64,000 nucleotides of DNA. Origin: Flavobacteriales bacterium UBA952. GTDB taxonomy: Bacteria; Bacteroidota; Bacteroidia; Flavobacteriales_D; Crocinitomicaceae. The stretch is from contig CAJJBU010000013.1 in NCBI GenBank assembly GCA_905182495.1, positions 27,489-91,488 of the forward strand, written 5' to 3'. The position numbers and the translations under genes are program-made. Of the stretch, positions 15,466 through 23,911 are shown piece after piece. The notes under the pieces were generated by a model. That model had not been told where the DNA came from. It was given only the letters and a program-made list of their open reading frames with translations, and searched no databases. Every line of letters begins with the position of its first letter. The stretch's first letter is position 1.

Positions 15466-17000
15466 AAAAAACAGTATCAGTAAATATCAAAGGGATCAAT
15501 TTCTTGATTGAAGAGGATGCATACGGCCTGTTACAAGACTACCTTGACCGACTATCTCGGGCCTTAAACAACCTTGAGGGGCATAAAGAAATCATCGAAG
15601 ATGTTGAGTTAAGAATTGCAGAATTATGTTCTTCGAAATTAAAAGAATCCAAAACAGTCATAGAACTTGCTGACATAGAAGAAATCATTGCTGCTCTTGG
15701 AAACCCAGAAGATTACATAGAAGAAAGTGATGGGGAAACATCGGATTCTAGTCCAGCGCAAAACATTGAAAAGACGCACGAAAAAAGACTCTTTAGGGAT
15801 GTTGATGACGGCTCTATTGCCGGGGTATGCATGGGTCTTTCAAATTATTTAAGTATCGATGTAGTCATCGTTAGGGCCATCTTTTTAGTTATTCTTTTAT
15901 TCGGTGGTTTTGGCGCACCATTATATCTTGTTCTATGGGTTATTGTTCCAAAAGCAAAGAGTACGATTGATCGCTTAAGAATGAAAGGCAGACCAATTAC
16001 TGTGGAAAGTTTGAGAGAAGAAGTAGGAAGCGCAGCTGATAAGATTAAAGACAGCGGCAAAAACATGGCGCAACGCGTTAGAAAAGATGACAGGTACCAG
16101 CGTTCAATATCAAAAGGGGCGAGAATATTGAGAACGATTGTTGCACTTGGCCTGTTTGGCTGCGGATTATCACTTCTTATTCCTTTCTTAATCTTCGTTA
16201 TTGGTGGGGCACAAGTCATTCCTGTCCAAAGCGCTGATGGTTTTCTATCATTAAGTGAGCTAGGTGAAATCACTTTAATTAACCAAACGGACTTTAATAT
16301 AGCCTGGTGGGGAGCTATAATGGGATGCTTTAGCGCTGTACTATTCCTTTTCCTAATAGGTATCAGTCTTGTATTTAATTTAAAAAATAAATGGTTAAAA
16401 ATAAGTTTACTCGGCCTTTTCCTAACTGGAATAATCGGCGGTGTGATGGGGGTTTCTATAGGCATCAGGACAGCTAGAGACTTGGCAATTGAAGCCGAAA
16501 TTGAAAGCGAATTTGCTTCTTTTTCTGCTAACGAACTAACGATTATCCCTACACTTGAAGCTCTCGATTCTGAAGGGAATTATGAAGTGAAAAGCAATGG
16601 GAATTGGGGTTTAATGGGGATAAACAATGATAGCATAACACTACACGGCGTCCACATAAGATATGTGAAGTCTGCGGATTCACTATACCACATCACAAAA
16701 AACATAAGTTCACGCAGTCATTCTTACCAACAAGGAATCACTAAATGTCAAAACATTAAGCATGAAATGAGTCTAAATAGCGATACCTTAAAGATTGCAT
16801 CTGCCTACAGTTTCCCTAGGAAAGACAAATTAAGAGATCAGGAAGTATACATCACCATTGAAATACCTGAAAAAGGAAAAGTTTTAATTGATAATCGCAT
16901 CGTTCAATTGGATCAAGTTGATCAGCTAAGTCATTACATTGAAAACGGTTTGGTTTGTGGAGATGGAAAATACCGTAAACTGACTTTTTATATTGATTAA
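15462..17000 (+). CDS. PspC-domain membrane protein
   Basis: A 512-residue inner-membrane protein. The cytoplasmic N-terminus (about 1-90) contains VNIKGINFLIEEDAYGLLQDYLDRL and IEDVELRIAELC. The PspC domain at about 107-170 has RLFRDVDDGSIAGVCMGLSNYLSIDVVIVRAIFLV and PLYLVLWVIVPKA. Three more membrane segments and a long soluble C-terminal region follow. Related proteins sense or buffer envelope stress. It is cotranscribed with padR and ends 1 nt before the stop of the convergent HhH gene. Confidence 0.88.
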   Translation: MKKTVSVNIKGINFLIEEDAYGLLQDYLDRLSRALNNLEGHKEIIEDVELRIAELCSSKLKESKTVIELADIEEIIAALGNPEDYIEESDGETSDSSPAQNIEKTHEKRLFRDVDDGSIAGVCMGLSNYLSIDVVIVRAIFLVILLFGGFGAPLYLVLWVIVPKAKSTIDRLRMKGRPITVESLREEVGSAADKIKDSGKNMAQRVRKDDRYQRSISKGARILRTIVALGLFGCGLSLLIPFLIFVIGGAQVIPVQSADGFLSLSELGEITLINQTDFNIAWWGAIMGCFSAVLFLFLIGISLVFNLKNKWLKISLLGLFLTGIIGGVMGVSIGIRTARDLAIEAEIESEFASFSANELTIIPTLEALDSEGNYEVKSNGNWGLMGINNDSITLHGVHIRYVKSADSLYHITKNISSRSHSYQQGITKCQNIKHEMSLNSDTLKIASAYSFPRKDKLRDQEVYITIEIPEKGKVLIDNRIVQLDQVDQLSHYIENGLVCGDGKYRKLTFYID

Positions 17001-17001
17001 T

Positions 17002-17883
17002 TCAGTTCAATGATAGATAAGGCAGCATACGCTCATAAGTCCCCCGGTCAATTAATTTTGAAGACAATATATCTTCTATAGAAGCAAAGCCCCCTTGCTG
17101 TAATCTCATTTTCACAATGGAATTGGCTTGAGCGTAACTCAAATAAGGGTGCGCATATAGGTTGTCAAAGGATACGGTGTTTAATGCGATTTTTCGAATG
17201 TTTTCGCTGTCAATAATAAGTTGTGAAATCAACTGTTCATACGTCTCAGTCTTCATCTTCCAGACCTCAAGGAGCTGCTCTTTTTTATAATAACCTCCAA
17301 TTTTTATACGGTATTTTAAAATCTGAGAAGCATAAAATGGCCCTACTCCTCTGAGGGAAACCAATTCAACAGAATCTATGGCATTTAACTCCATCATCCT
17401 TTGAACGAATAATTGCTTTTCTTCAGTCTTGGTTTCTAGTTTCAACTCTTTGGTTTTTGAGGGGTAAATCGTTGAGTCCTTAATCAAAACGTAAAGTTCT
17501 TTAGGCAAGACATATATTTTTTCTAAAGCTTCGTTAGATACGATTCCGTTCTTTAGAAATTTCAAAATAACTTTCACCTGTTTATAAGAAAGCCCGAGAG
17601 CCAACCATTCCTCCTGAGAATAGAGATTTGGGTCGAAGCGCTTTGGAGGGGTTTTATATTCTTTTCTTTTCTTTTCTTTAGGTTTTTTCCAGTGGCCATC
17701 TACATCAGATTTTTGGATGGTGGCTGCTTCTAGTTTCTGAAGGTCTTCGACAGTTAAAATTACCTCAGGAGGTGATTCAAAAAAAGATAATAATTTCGGT
17801 ATAAAGACGATGAAAACACCTATTACAAAAAACAGAGCCAGGCCGCGTCTACTTTTTTTAGAAATATAAAAATGACTTTTAAT
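17002..17883 (-). CDS. ComEA-like helix-hairpin-helix protein, membrane anchored, with non-ATG start
   Basis: In-frame coding extends well upstream of the first TTG (17604) to 17883. It adds KSHFYISKKSRRGLALFFVIGVFIVF, a basic start plus membrane anchor, and a proline/lysine linker. The C-terminal half has helix-hairpin-helix motifs (VELVSLRGVGPFYASQILKYR; YAQANSIVKMRLQQGGFASIEDI), which bind DNA non-specifically. No ATG, GTG or TTG precedes the anchor; ATT at 17883, directly before KSHF, is the best candidate and matches where related proteins begin. An ATG overlapping the upstream stop gives only seven codons in another frame. Role in DNA uptake is possible, not shown. Confidence 0.72.
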   Translation of the reverse strand: MKSHFYISKKSRRGLALFFVIGVFIVFIPKLLSFFESPPEVILTVEDLQKLEAATIQKSDVDGHWKKPKEKKRKEYKTPPKRFDPNLYSQEEWLALGLSYKQVKVILKFLKNGIVSNEALEKIYVLPKELYVLIKDSTIYPSKTKELKLETKTEEKQLFVQRMMELNAIDSVELVSLRGVGPFYASQILKYRIKIGGYYKKEQLLEVWKMKTETYEQLISQLIIDSENIRKIALNTVSFDNLYAHPYLSYAQANSIVKMRLQQGGFASIEDILSSKLIDRGTYERMLPYLSLN

Positions 17884-17898
17884 AGACTTCTATTTTAA

Positions 17899-19492
17899 TC
17901 ATACTTCTTTAGATTTTTTAATTGCGCTTAAGTAGCGATGTAGCTCCTTCTTTACAACTGGAAACAAGAAAAACAGTCCAACCATATTGGGAAAGACCAT
18001 TGCGAAAATCATGGCATCGGAAAAGGCCCAAATTGAGTCCATACTTGCTGCGGCACCTACAACAACAAAACTCAGAAAGAGAAGCTTATATACCATGTCT
18101 GCTGCCTTGCCCCTCCCAAATAAATACTTCCATGATTGAAGTCCATAATAAGACCAAGAAATCATAGTCGAAACCGCAAATAGAACAACAGCGATCGTTA
18201 AGAATACGTTAGAGTATGGTATATACTGTCCAAAAGCCTTTGAGGTAATTCCGGCTCCTTCATAGGCTACACCATCAATCATAACAGCACCCTCGCCTCC
18301 ATATTCAAATGCACCGCCAAAATTATAAATAATGATGACCAATGCTGTCATCGTACAAATCACAACCGTATCTATGAAAGGTTCTAGTAAAGCCACTAGT
18401 CCTTCTGAAGCTGAATATTTAGTTTTAACTGCAGAGTGTGCGATGGAAGCAGAACCCGCTCCAGCTTCGTTTGAAAAGGCTGCTCTTCTAAAACCTACTA
18501 ATAAAACACCTATCACACCACCAACACCAATCGCTTGAGGATTAAAAGCTTCTCTAAAAATCAATGCAAAGGCATTGTCTATCAAACTAAAATTACTTAA
18601 GATAATATACAAACACGCCGCAATATAAAGCACCGCCATAAAAGGCACTACCTTTTCAGTAACAGAGGCAATTCTTTTGATTCCTCCAATAATTATAACC
18701 CCTACCAAAATTGCTAAAACAACGCCTATAATAGCACCTGCATTGGTGCTTTCCCAGCCCATTAATTCTTTAAGAACAATGGTTGCCTGATTACTCTGAG
18801 CAGCATTTCCACCACCAAATGAACCTCCAATACAAAATATAGCAAAAAGAACGGCCGTTATTTTACCGAGCAGAGCAAAACCTTTTTCCTTAAGCCCCTT
18901 ACTTAAGTAGTACATTGGGTCCTCCATAAACTGTACCATCATCGCCAATATCTCTATATTGAACGCCTAAGGTACATTCCACAAACTTGGAAGACATCCC
19001 TAACAATCCACAAACCACCATCCAAAAAGTAGCTCCTGGACCGCCTAATGCGATAGCCAATGCCACACCTGCAATATTTCCATTTCCTACAGTACCTGAA
19101 ACAGCAGTCGCTAGCGCTTGAAAATGAGTCACTTCTCCTTCCTTACTTTCATCAGCGATTGTGTCTTTTATATCTCCATCAATCGCCAAGTCTTTATTCC
19201 CGGAGGAAGTGTGGTCGACATGGTCATATTTACCTCTGACTACATTAATTGCTTTGCTGAAAAACCTGATATTTGGAAACCCAAAATAAATCGTGAAAAA
19301 CAAAGCACTTAAAACCAACAGAATAATTACAAATGGCGCACCCTCAAAAACTTCAAAGAAAATAATCTTTGAAATAAAATCTGAAATTGGTTTGAAAGCT
19401 GCATCTATTTTTTGGTCCAATCCGACTTCATTTTGAGCAAAGCTTAACACGGGTAATAATAAGGCTAGTAAGGCAAATATTCCTTTTTTCAT
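17899..19492 (-). pseudogene. AGCS-family sodium:alanine symporter, interrupted by a 1-nt frameshift
   Basis: The two frames join into one transporter of about 530 residues. The 5' part (19492-18899) has a signal-like start, membrane segments and [27 protein letters not shown], and ends [14 protein letters not shown]. The 3' part resumes as [12 protein letters not shown] and continues to HRYLSAIKKSKEV. Around 18915-18919 the minus strand reads GGACCCAATGTAC; removing one C or A restores [11 protein letters not shown], the normal AGCS sequence. AGCS proteins import alanine or glycine with Na+. Both halves are otherwise well preserved, so this is either a very recent mutation or an assembly error. 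Confidence 0.85.
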
Positions 19493-19544
19493 GGAGTGAC
19501 TTTATGGTTTATTTTTAATTGTTCCCAAGATAGTATTTTTCACG

Positions 19545-20432
19545 CTAGGATAAAAGCCCTAAACTATCCTCAAAGGTCATCGGTTGATACCCAAGATCCT
19601 TTCTTGCTTTACTTAAGTCAAAACCCGTTTTCGGCGGTCTTTTTGCAGCTTGATTTAAGGAAGCACTATCCGTTTTACGGAGAGATTTGGTTTCAAGATT
19701 ATAAAACTTTGCCACCCGCAAAACTAGGTCATAAATGGAAAAAGTATCCGGTCCGGAAATATGATAAATTCCATTTTTATTCAATTCAGATATCCGAATG
19801 CATGCCCAAGCCAAATCATCTGCCCATGTTGGGGCTCGAAATTGATCGTCAATAATATGAAGGTCTTTATTTGAAGAAAGAGCTCCTTTGGCCCACAAAA
19901 CAATGTTGGACCTAGATAGGTTTTGTCCTTCACCAAAAACGATGATGGTTCGTACAATGGACCAATTTCGATACTCTGATTGCTTCAGAAGATTCTCCGC
20001 ATCAACTTTCGATTCGGCATAAATACTCAAGGGATTAGGGGTATCCTTTTCAGAATAATTTCCTTTTAAGCCATCAAAAACAAAATCTGTTGAAAGCAAA
20101 ATGAAATGCGCCCCAATATCTTTTGCTGACTTGAATAAATATGCAGTTGCAATTACATTAATCAAATGACAGGGCTCAGGGTTCACCTCACAATCATCGA
20201 CATTGGTCATAGCTGCAGTATGAATGATGGCATCAGGTCTATACCTATTAAGCAATAGGTCTACTTGTAATTGATCAGTAATATCTAAAGATTCGTATTT
20301 GCTTTCTTGGCAGTCCGGATTTCTGTTTACACCAAGAGAAGTTGCTAAAAAAGAAACGTGGGTTTTCTTATTAAGCTGTTTTACTAGCTTTTGGCCTAAT
20401 AAGCCATTGGAACCTGTAATTAAAATCTTCAT
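19545..20432 (-). CDS. RmlD-like NAD(P)-dependent sugar reductase/epimerase
   Basis: The 295-residue extended short-chain dehydrogenase has the nucleotide motif MKILITGSNGLLGQKLVKQL, DAIIHTAAMTNVDDCEVNP, LLSTDFVFDGLKGNYSEKD and the catalytic YAESKVDAE (Y-x3-K). This is the RmlD (dTDP-4-dehydrorhamnose reductase) subgroup layout. No other rmlABC gene is nearby, so the sugar-nucleotide substrate is not established. It lies 10 nt from the small PspC gene upstream on the same strand, possibly one transcript. Confidence 0.85.
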   Translation of the reverse strand: MKILITGSNGLLGQKLVKQLNKKTHVSFLATSLGVNRNPDCQESKYESLDITDQLQVDLLLNRYRPDAIIHTAAMTNVDDCEVNPEPCHLINVIATAYLFKSAKDIGAHFILLSTDFVFDGLKGNYSEKDTPNPLSIYAESKVDAENLLKQSEYRNWSIVRTIIVFGEGQNLSRSNIVLWAKGALSSNKDLHIIDDQFRAPTWADDLAWACIRISELNKNGIYHISGPDTFSIYDLVLRVAKFYNLETKSLRKTDSASLNQAAKRPPKTGFDLSKARKDLGYQPMTFEDSLGLLS

Positions 20433-20441
20433 ATCCCTGTA

Positions 20442-20681
20442 TTACAGTTCCCAGATTGATTTCTTTCTTTTGGAAGAGAATGTGAAATAATGCTTATGCT
20501 CAAGTAGCCAAGCCATTATTAAATAAATTAATAGTGGAGAACCAAGTGTAACAAAGGAAAAATAAATAAATCCTAAACGGACTTTAGATGTTCGAATCCC
20601 TAATTTCCTAGCCCACCATTCACAAACACCATAGGATTGCATCTCAAAAAAAAAGAGAAACTTTTGAAGTGTTCGTTTCAT
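20442..20681 (-). CDS. Small PspC-domain protein
   Basis: The 79-residue product is essentially one PspC domain with a single strong membrane segment (LGFIYFSFVTLGSPLLIYLIMAWLL), preceded by YGVCEWWARKLGIRTSKVR in place of the usual 'GVCGGLA'. It is the second PspC protein in the window. It is downstream of the PorE-like gene by 23 nt and upstream of the RmlD-like gene by 9 nt on the same strand. Confidence 0.75.
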   Translation of the reverse strand: MKRTLQKFLFFFEMQSYGVCEWWARKLGIRTSKVRLGFIYFSFVTLGSPLLIYLIMAWLLEHKHYFTFSSKRKKSIWEL

Positions 20682-20704
20682 TTATAAGATTGATTATAAA
20701 GAGA

Positions 20705-22831
20705 TTACCTCAATGGCTTAAACTCCATCCATTCTGCGTTCGCAGGTGCAGCAGTAGCAGGGTCAAAATCTGTACTTGTAATTCTCGCTGTTGTTCTACG
20801 GTTAATTTGATGTAACTTTTCAAACATAACATTGTCAGAGCGACGGAACTTATTAATGAAGCTCTCTTGAAGGAGTACTTCATTACCAGATTCATTTATC
20901 CATCTTGCAGGGTCTGCTTCACCTTTTCCAATGGGTTGAATTCTTCGTGCATCAATACCTTTCTCCTCAACTAAAAACTTGTAAACAGCTTTGGCTCTGT
21001 TTTCAGACAAAACCTGATTGTATTGTGCAGAAGATCTTGAATCCGTATGTGAGAACAGGTCAATTGTAATATAAGGGTGTGTACTTAAAAGGTTGTATAG
21101 AAACTCTAAAGAATCTACAGACTTACACGTGGAATCGTTAATAAACGTCCATTCATTCAATGGATAACGTACCTCAGGCGTACGGATTTCTTCTACAATT
21201 GGGACCAATTCGATTTCAACAATAAATGACTGACTTTCTTTCAATCCTACAGTTGTGATTTTTGTCGCATTTGGATTTTGAAGATACCCCTCTTTCATGG
21301 CATTTATGGAATAGGTAACATCTTCATTTATGTATCTTTGATTCCCGCTTTTAACATCATATTTGATGGTTGTTCCAGATTCATTTGTTTCACCATTCCA
21401 ATCGGACTCATCAGTACCATTGAACATAACCTGCGCTTCTGTTATTCTTTTGTTTTTGTTTCCAAACTCATGAACAATGACTTTTACATCATATAAATTA
21501 GGGGGAACACTATAGCTCCATACATCAGGGGCGTAATTATTATTGTTCAAACGACGTTCAGAGGTGAAATAACCTTTTTTTCCGCGGCTTGTTATAGCAT
21601 AATCGTTACTTGGAGAGTTGATCGGATACCCCATATTTTGGACAGCACCCCACGTGTTTTTTTCCTCTGTTGGCTTACACATGAAAATGTCCATCCCGCC
21701 AATTCCCTTATGCCCATCACTAGCAAAGAAGAATTCTCCATTTAAACCGATTGAAGGAAATAACTCATTTCCAGATGTATTGTATTTAGATCCCAAGTTT
21801 TTTGGAATAGAATCCCATACTTTTGCTTTTTTGTTATACGTAATGTACCATAGATCTCTCCCTCCAAAAGAATTATCACCTCCACTTGATTCCATGTCAG
21901 AAGCAAAAATGAGCATCCTGCCATCTTTTGACAAGCATGGGTGACCTACAGAAACTTTTTCATCACGCTTCAGATTCATTTTCACTGGCTCTACAAACTT
22001 TCCATCTAAAATATTAACGGTCCATATATCACAACCCAATTCTGCCCGATCATTACTTGGACATCTTGTAAAATACATTGTGTTAAATTTCTTATCAAAG
22101 CAAACCGTTCCTTCATTTTGAGAAGTGTTTACGACACCGTCTTCATCGATTGAAACAACATTTGTTGGGTCGCCATTTTTATCAAAATCTGCAACATAAA
22201 TATCCATGTATTTTTCGCCTGTAATGGGATCTCTTCCTGATCCAAAACTTTCCTCTCTGCTCGACGAAAAATAAATTTTAAGTCCTTTCTTATCTGCAAA
22301 AGCTGGGGACATATCAAACTCTTTACGATTCACCTTCGTCTCACACTTGACCACATAGTTGATTTCCGGCTCCATCATGTCATAGAATTTATATTCTTCA
22401 CACGACTTTAGTGCCACAGCAACCTCTTCTGATCGAGAACCATTGGAGATTTTCTTAAACTCATTATAACTTTTTTCCGCCTTACCATAGTCTCCCATTT
22501 TACGCAAGGCTTCCCCTTTCTTAAAGTAAATATCTGGGTTAACATCAAAGTATTTAAGCTCTATACAAACATCTAACCATTCGTTTGCACTTTCATAGCG
22601 TTCCAATAATCTAAACGATTCCGAAATTTTGAATGCCATATCACCTTTTTGTTTTAGAGACCCTTTAGATCCTAATTTGGTGAATGCTGCCTGACATTTA
22701 TCAATCGCTTCGAAAAACTTTCCCGATTCAAACGACGCATATGCTTCTTTCACATATTTAGGTTCATAGTTTTGAGCTGAGAACGTATAAGTGATCAATA
22801 TAAATAAGAGTAAAGTAAAATTTTTATTCAT
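20705..22831 (-). CDS. PorE-like OmpA-family protein (TPR, beta-propeller, OmpA C-domain)
   Basis: A 708-residue envelope protein with signal peptide MNKNFTLLLFILITYTFSAQ. TPR-like helices follow (about 20-140), then a PD40-type beta-propeller (about 165-430) with repeated blade motifs (MSPAFADKKGLKIYFSSSRE, GHPCLSKDGRMLIFASD, LFPSIGLNGEFFFASDG). A carboxypeptidase-regulatory-like domain comes next (about 445-540). A C-terminal OmpA peptidoglycan-binding domain (about 560-680) has DLFSHTDSRSSAQYNQ and LSENRAKAVYKFL. This four-part order matches PorE, the protein that ties the T9SS to peptidoglycan, but paralogues exist, so I do not assign the gene symbol. Its promoter is at 22867-22898. Confidence 0.85.
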   Translation of the reverse strand: MNKNFTLLLFILITYTFSAQNYEPKYVKEAYASFESGKFFEAIDKCQAAFTKLGSKGSLKQKGDMAFKISESFRLLERYESANEWLDVCIELKYFDVNPDIYFKKGEALRKMGDYGKAEKSYNEFKKISNGSRSEEVAVALKSCEEYKFYDMMEPEINYVVKCETKVNRKEFDMSPAFADKKGLKIYFSSSREESFGSGRDPITGEKYMDIYVADFDKNGDPTNVVSIDEDGVVNTSQNEGTVCFDKKFNTMYFTRCPSNDRAELGCDIWTVNILDGKFVEPVKMNLKRDEKVSVGHPCLSKDGRMLIFASDMESSGGDNSFGGRDLWYITYNKKAKVWDSIPKNLGSKYNTSGNELFPSIGLNGEFFFASDGHKGIGGMDIFMCKPTEEKNTWGAVQNMGYPINSPSNDYAITSRGKKGYFTSERRLNNNNYAPDVWSYSVPPNLYDVKVIVHEFGNKNKRITEAQVMFNGTDESDWNGETNESGTTIKYDVKSGNQRYINEDVTYSINAMKEGYLQNPNATKITTVGLKESQSFIVEIELVPIVEEIRTPEVRYPLNEWTFINDSTCKSVDSLEFLYNLLSTHPYITIDLFSHTDSRSSAQYNQVLSENRAKAVYKFLVEEKGIDARRIQPIGKGEADPARWINESGNEVLLQESFINKFRRSDNVMFEKLHQINRRTTARITSTDFDPATAAPANAEWMEFKPLR

Positions 22832-22866
22832 GGTTAAATAGTCATTAAACCTTAATATAGGCGAAG

Positions 22867-22898
22867 CAAAAATAAAGAAAAAATATCATTATCTACAA
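22867..22898 (-). promoter_or_regulatory. Promoter of the PorE-like gene
   Basis: Minus strand TTG (22898-22896), 21 nt, TATTTTTG (22874-22867), about 36 nt before the ATG. It overlaps the 3' end of the rluD gene. Confidence 0.5.
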
Positions 22899-23911
22899 TA
22901 ATCTCGAAATCGCTTAAGGGCCATTTCAAAATAATCCGGTAGTACTGAGTCAAAATGGACGTCTAGCTTACTTATTGGGTGCTTAAAACCTAAGGATTTC
23001 GCATGTAAAGCTTGGCCTTTAAATAAAGCGAAATTATTTTCTATAAACTTTTGATACTTAGAGGTTTTTAAGCCCTTTAACACTTTACAACCTCCGTACT
23101 CAGGGTCATTAAATAAGGGGTGGCCAATCCACTTTAAATGCACGCGTATTTGATGGGTTCTTCCAGTCTCTAAGCGACATTCCACTAAGGTGACATATCC
23201 AAAGCGTTCGATGACTTTAAAATGCGTAACGGCATGTTTGCCTTCATCTCCGTCGGGGTAAACAGACATAACTTTTCGGTTTTTTTTAGATCTAGCAATA
23301 TGCCCCGTAATCGTTCCTTCATCTTCCTCTACATCTCCCCAAACCAAAGCCAAATACTTTCTTGATGTGGTCTTGTCATAAAATTGCTTTGCCAATACAG
23401 TTAAGGCGTTTTCCGTTTTAGCAACGACTAATAAACCAGACGTATTCTTATCTATACGATGAACCAAACCTGGCCTGCCAGAATAGTCCGATGGAAGCTC
23501 AGGAAGCTGGTCAAAATGATACAACAATGCATTCACTAAGGTTCCGTCATAATTGCCATGCCCTGGATGGACAACCAAACCCGCATTTTTATTCACAATA
23601 ACAAAGCTGTCATCCTCAAATGCGATTTCAATGGGAATATCCTGGGCGATGAGTTCAAACTCTCTAACAGGGTATGGGAGCACCAAAGCAACAATATCTC
23701 CAGGTTTTACTCTGTAGTTCTGTTTTACTTTTTCATCATTGACAATAATATTTCCATTCTTGGCAGCAATTTGAATTTTATTCCTCGAAGTATTAGCTAA
23801 TCTTTCTCCTAAAAACTTATCGATTCTTATTAACTCTTGGCCAGGGTCTGCTTGAAATTTGTAATGTTCAAAAAGATCTTCCTGATCGGAGTCTATCATA
23901 GGTTCATCCAT
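22889..23911 (-). CDS. RluA-family 23S rRNA pseudouridine synthase (RluD-like)
   Basis: The 340-residue product has an N-terminal S4 RNA-binding domain (IRIDKFLGERLANTSRNKIQIAAKNGNIIVNDEKV) and a catalytic domain with GRPGLVHRIDKNTSGLLVVAKT, whose Asp is the nucleophile. VECRLETGRTHQIRVHLKWIGHPLFNDPEYGG and HAKSLGFKHPIS follow. It makes pseudouridines in 23S rRNA helix 69 if it is RluD proper. The start overlaps the stop of the upstream T9SS gene (TAATG), so it is translationally coupled to it. Confidence 0.92.
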   Translation of the reverse strand: MDEPMIDSDQEDLFEHYKFQADPGQELIRIDKFLGERLANTSRNKIQIAAKNGNIIVNDEKVKQNYRVKPGDIVALVLPYPVREFELIAQDIPIEIAFEDDSFVIVNKNAGLVVHPGHGNYDGTLVNALLYHFDQLPELPSDYSGRPGLVHRIDKNTSGLLVVAKTENALTVLAKQFYDKTTSRKYLALVWGDVEEDEGTITGHIARSKKNRKVMSVYPDGDEGKHAVTHFKVIERFGYVTLVECRLETGRTHQIRVHLKWIGHPLFNDPEYGGCKVLKGLKTSKYQKFIENNFALFKGQALHAKSLGFKHPISKLDVHFDSVLPDYFEMALKRFRDYCR

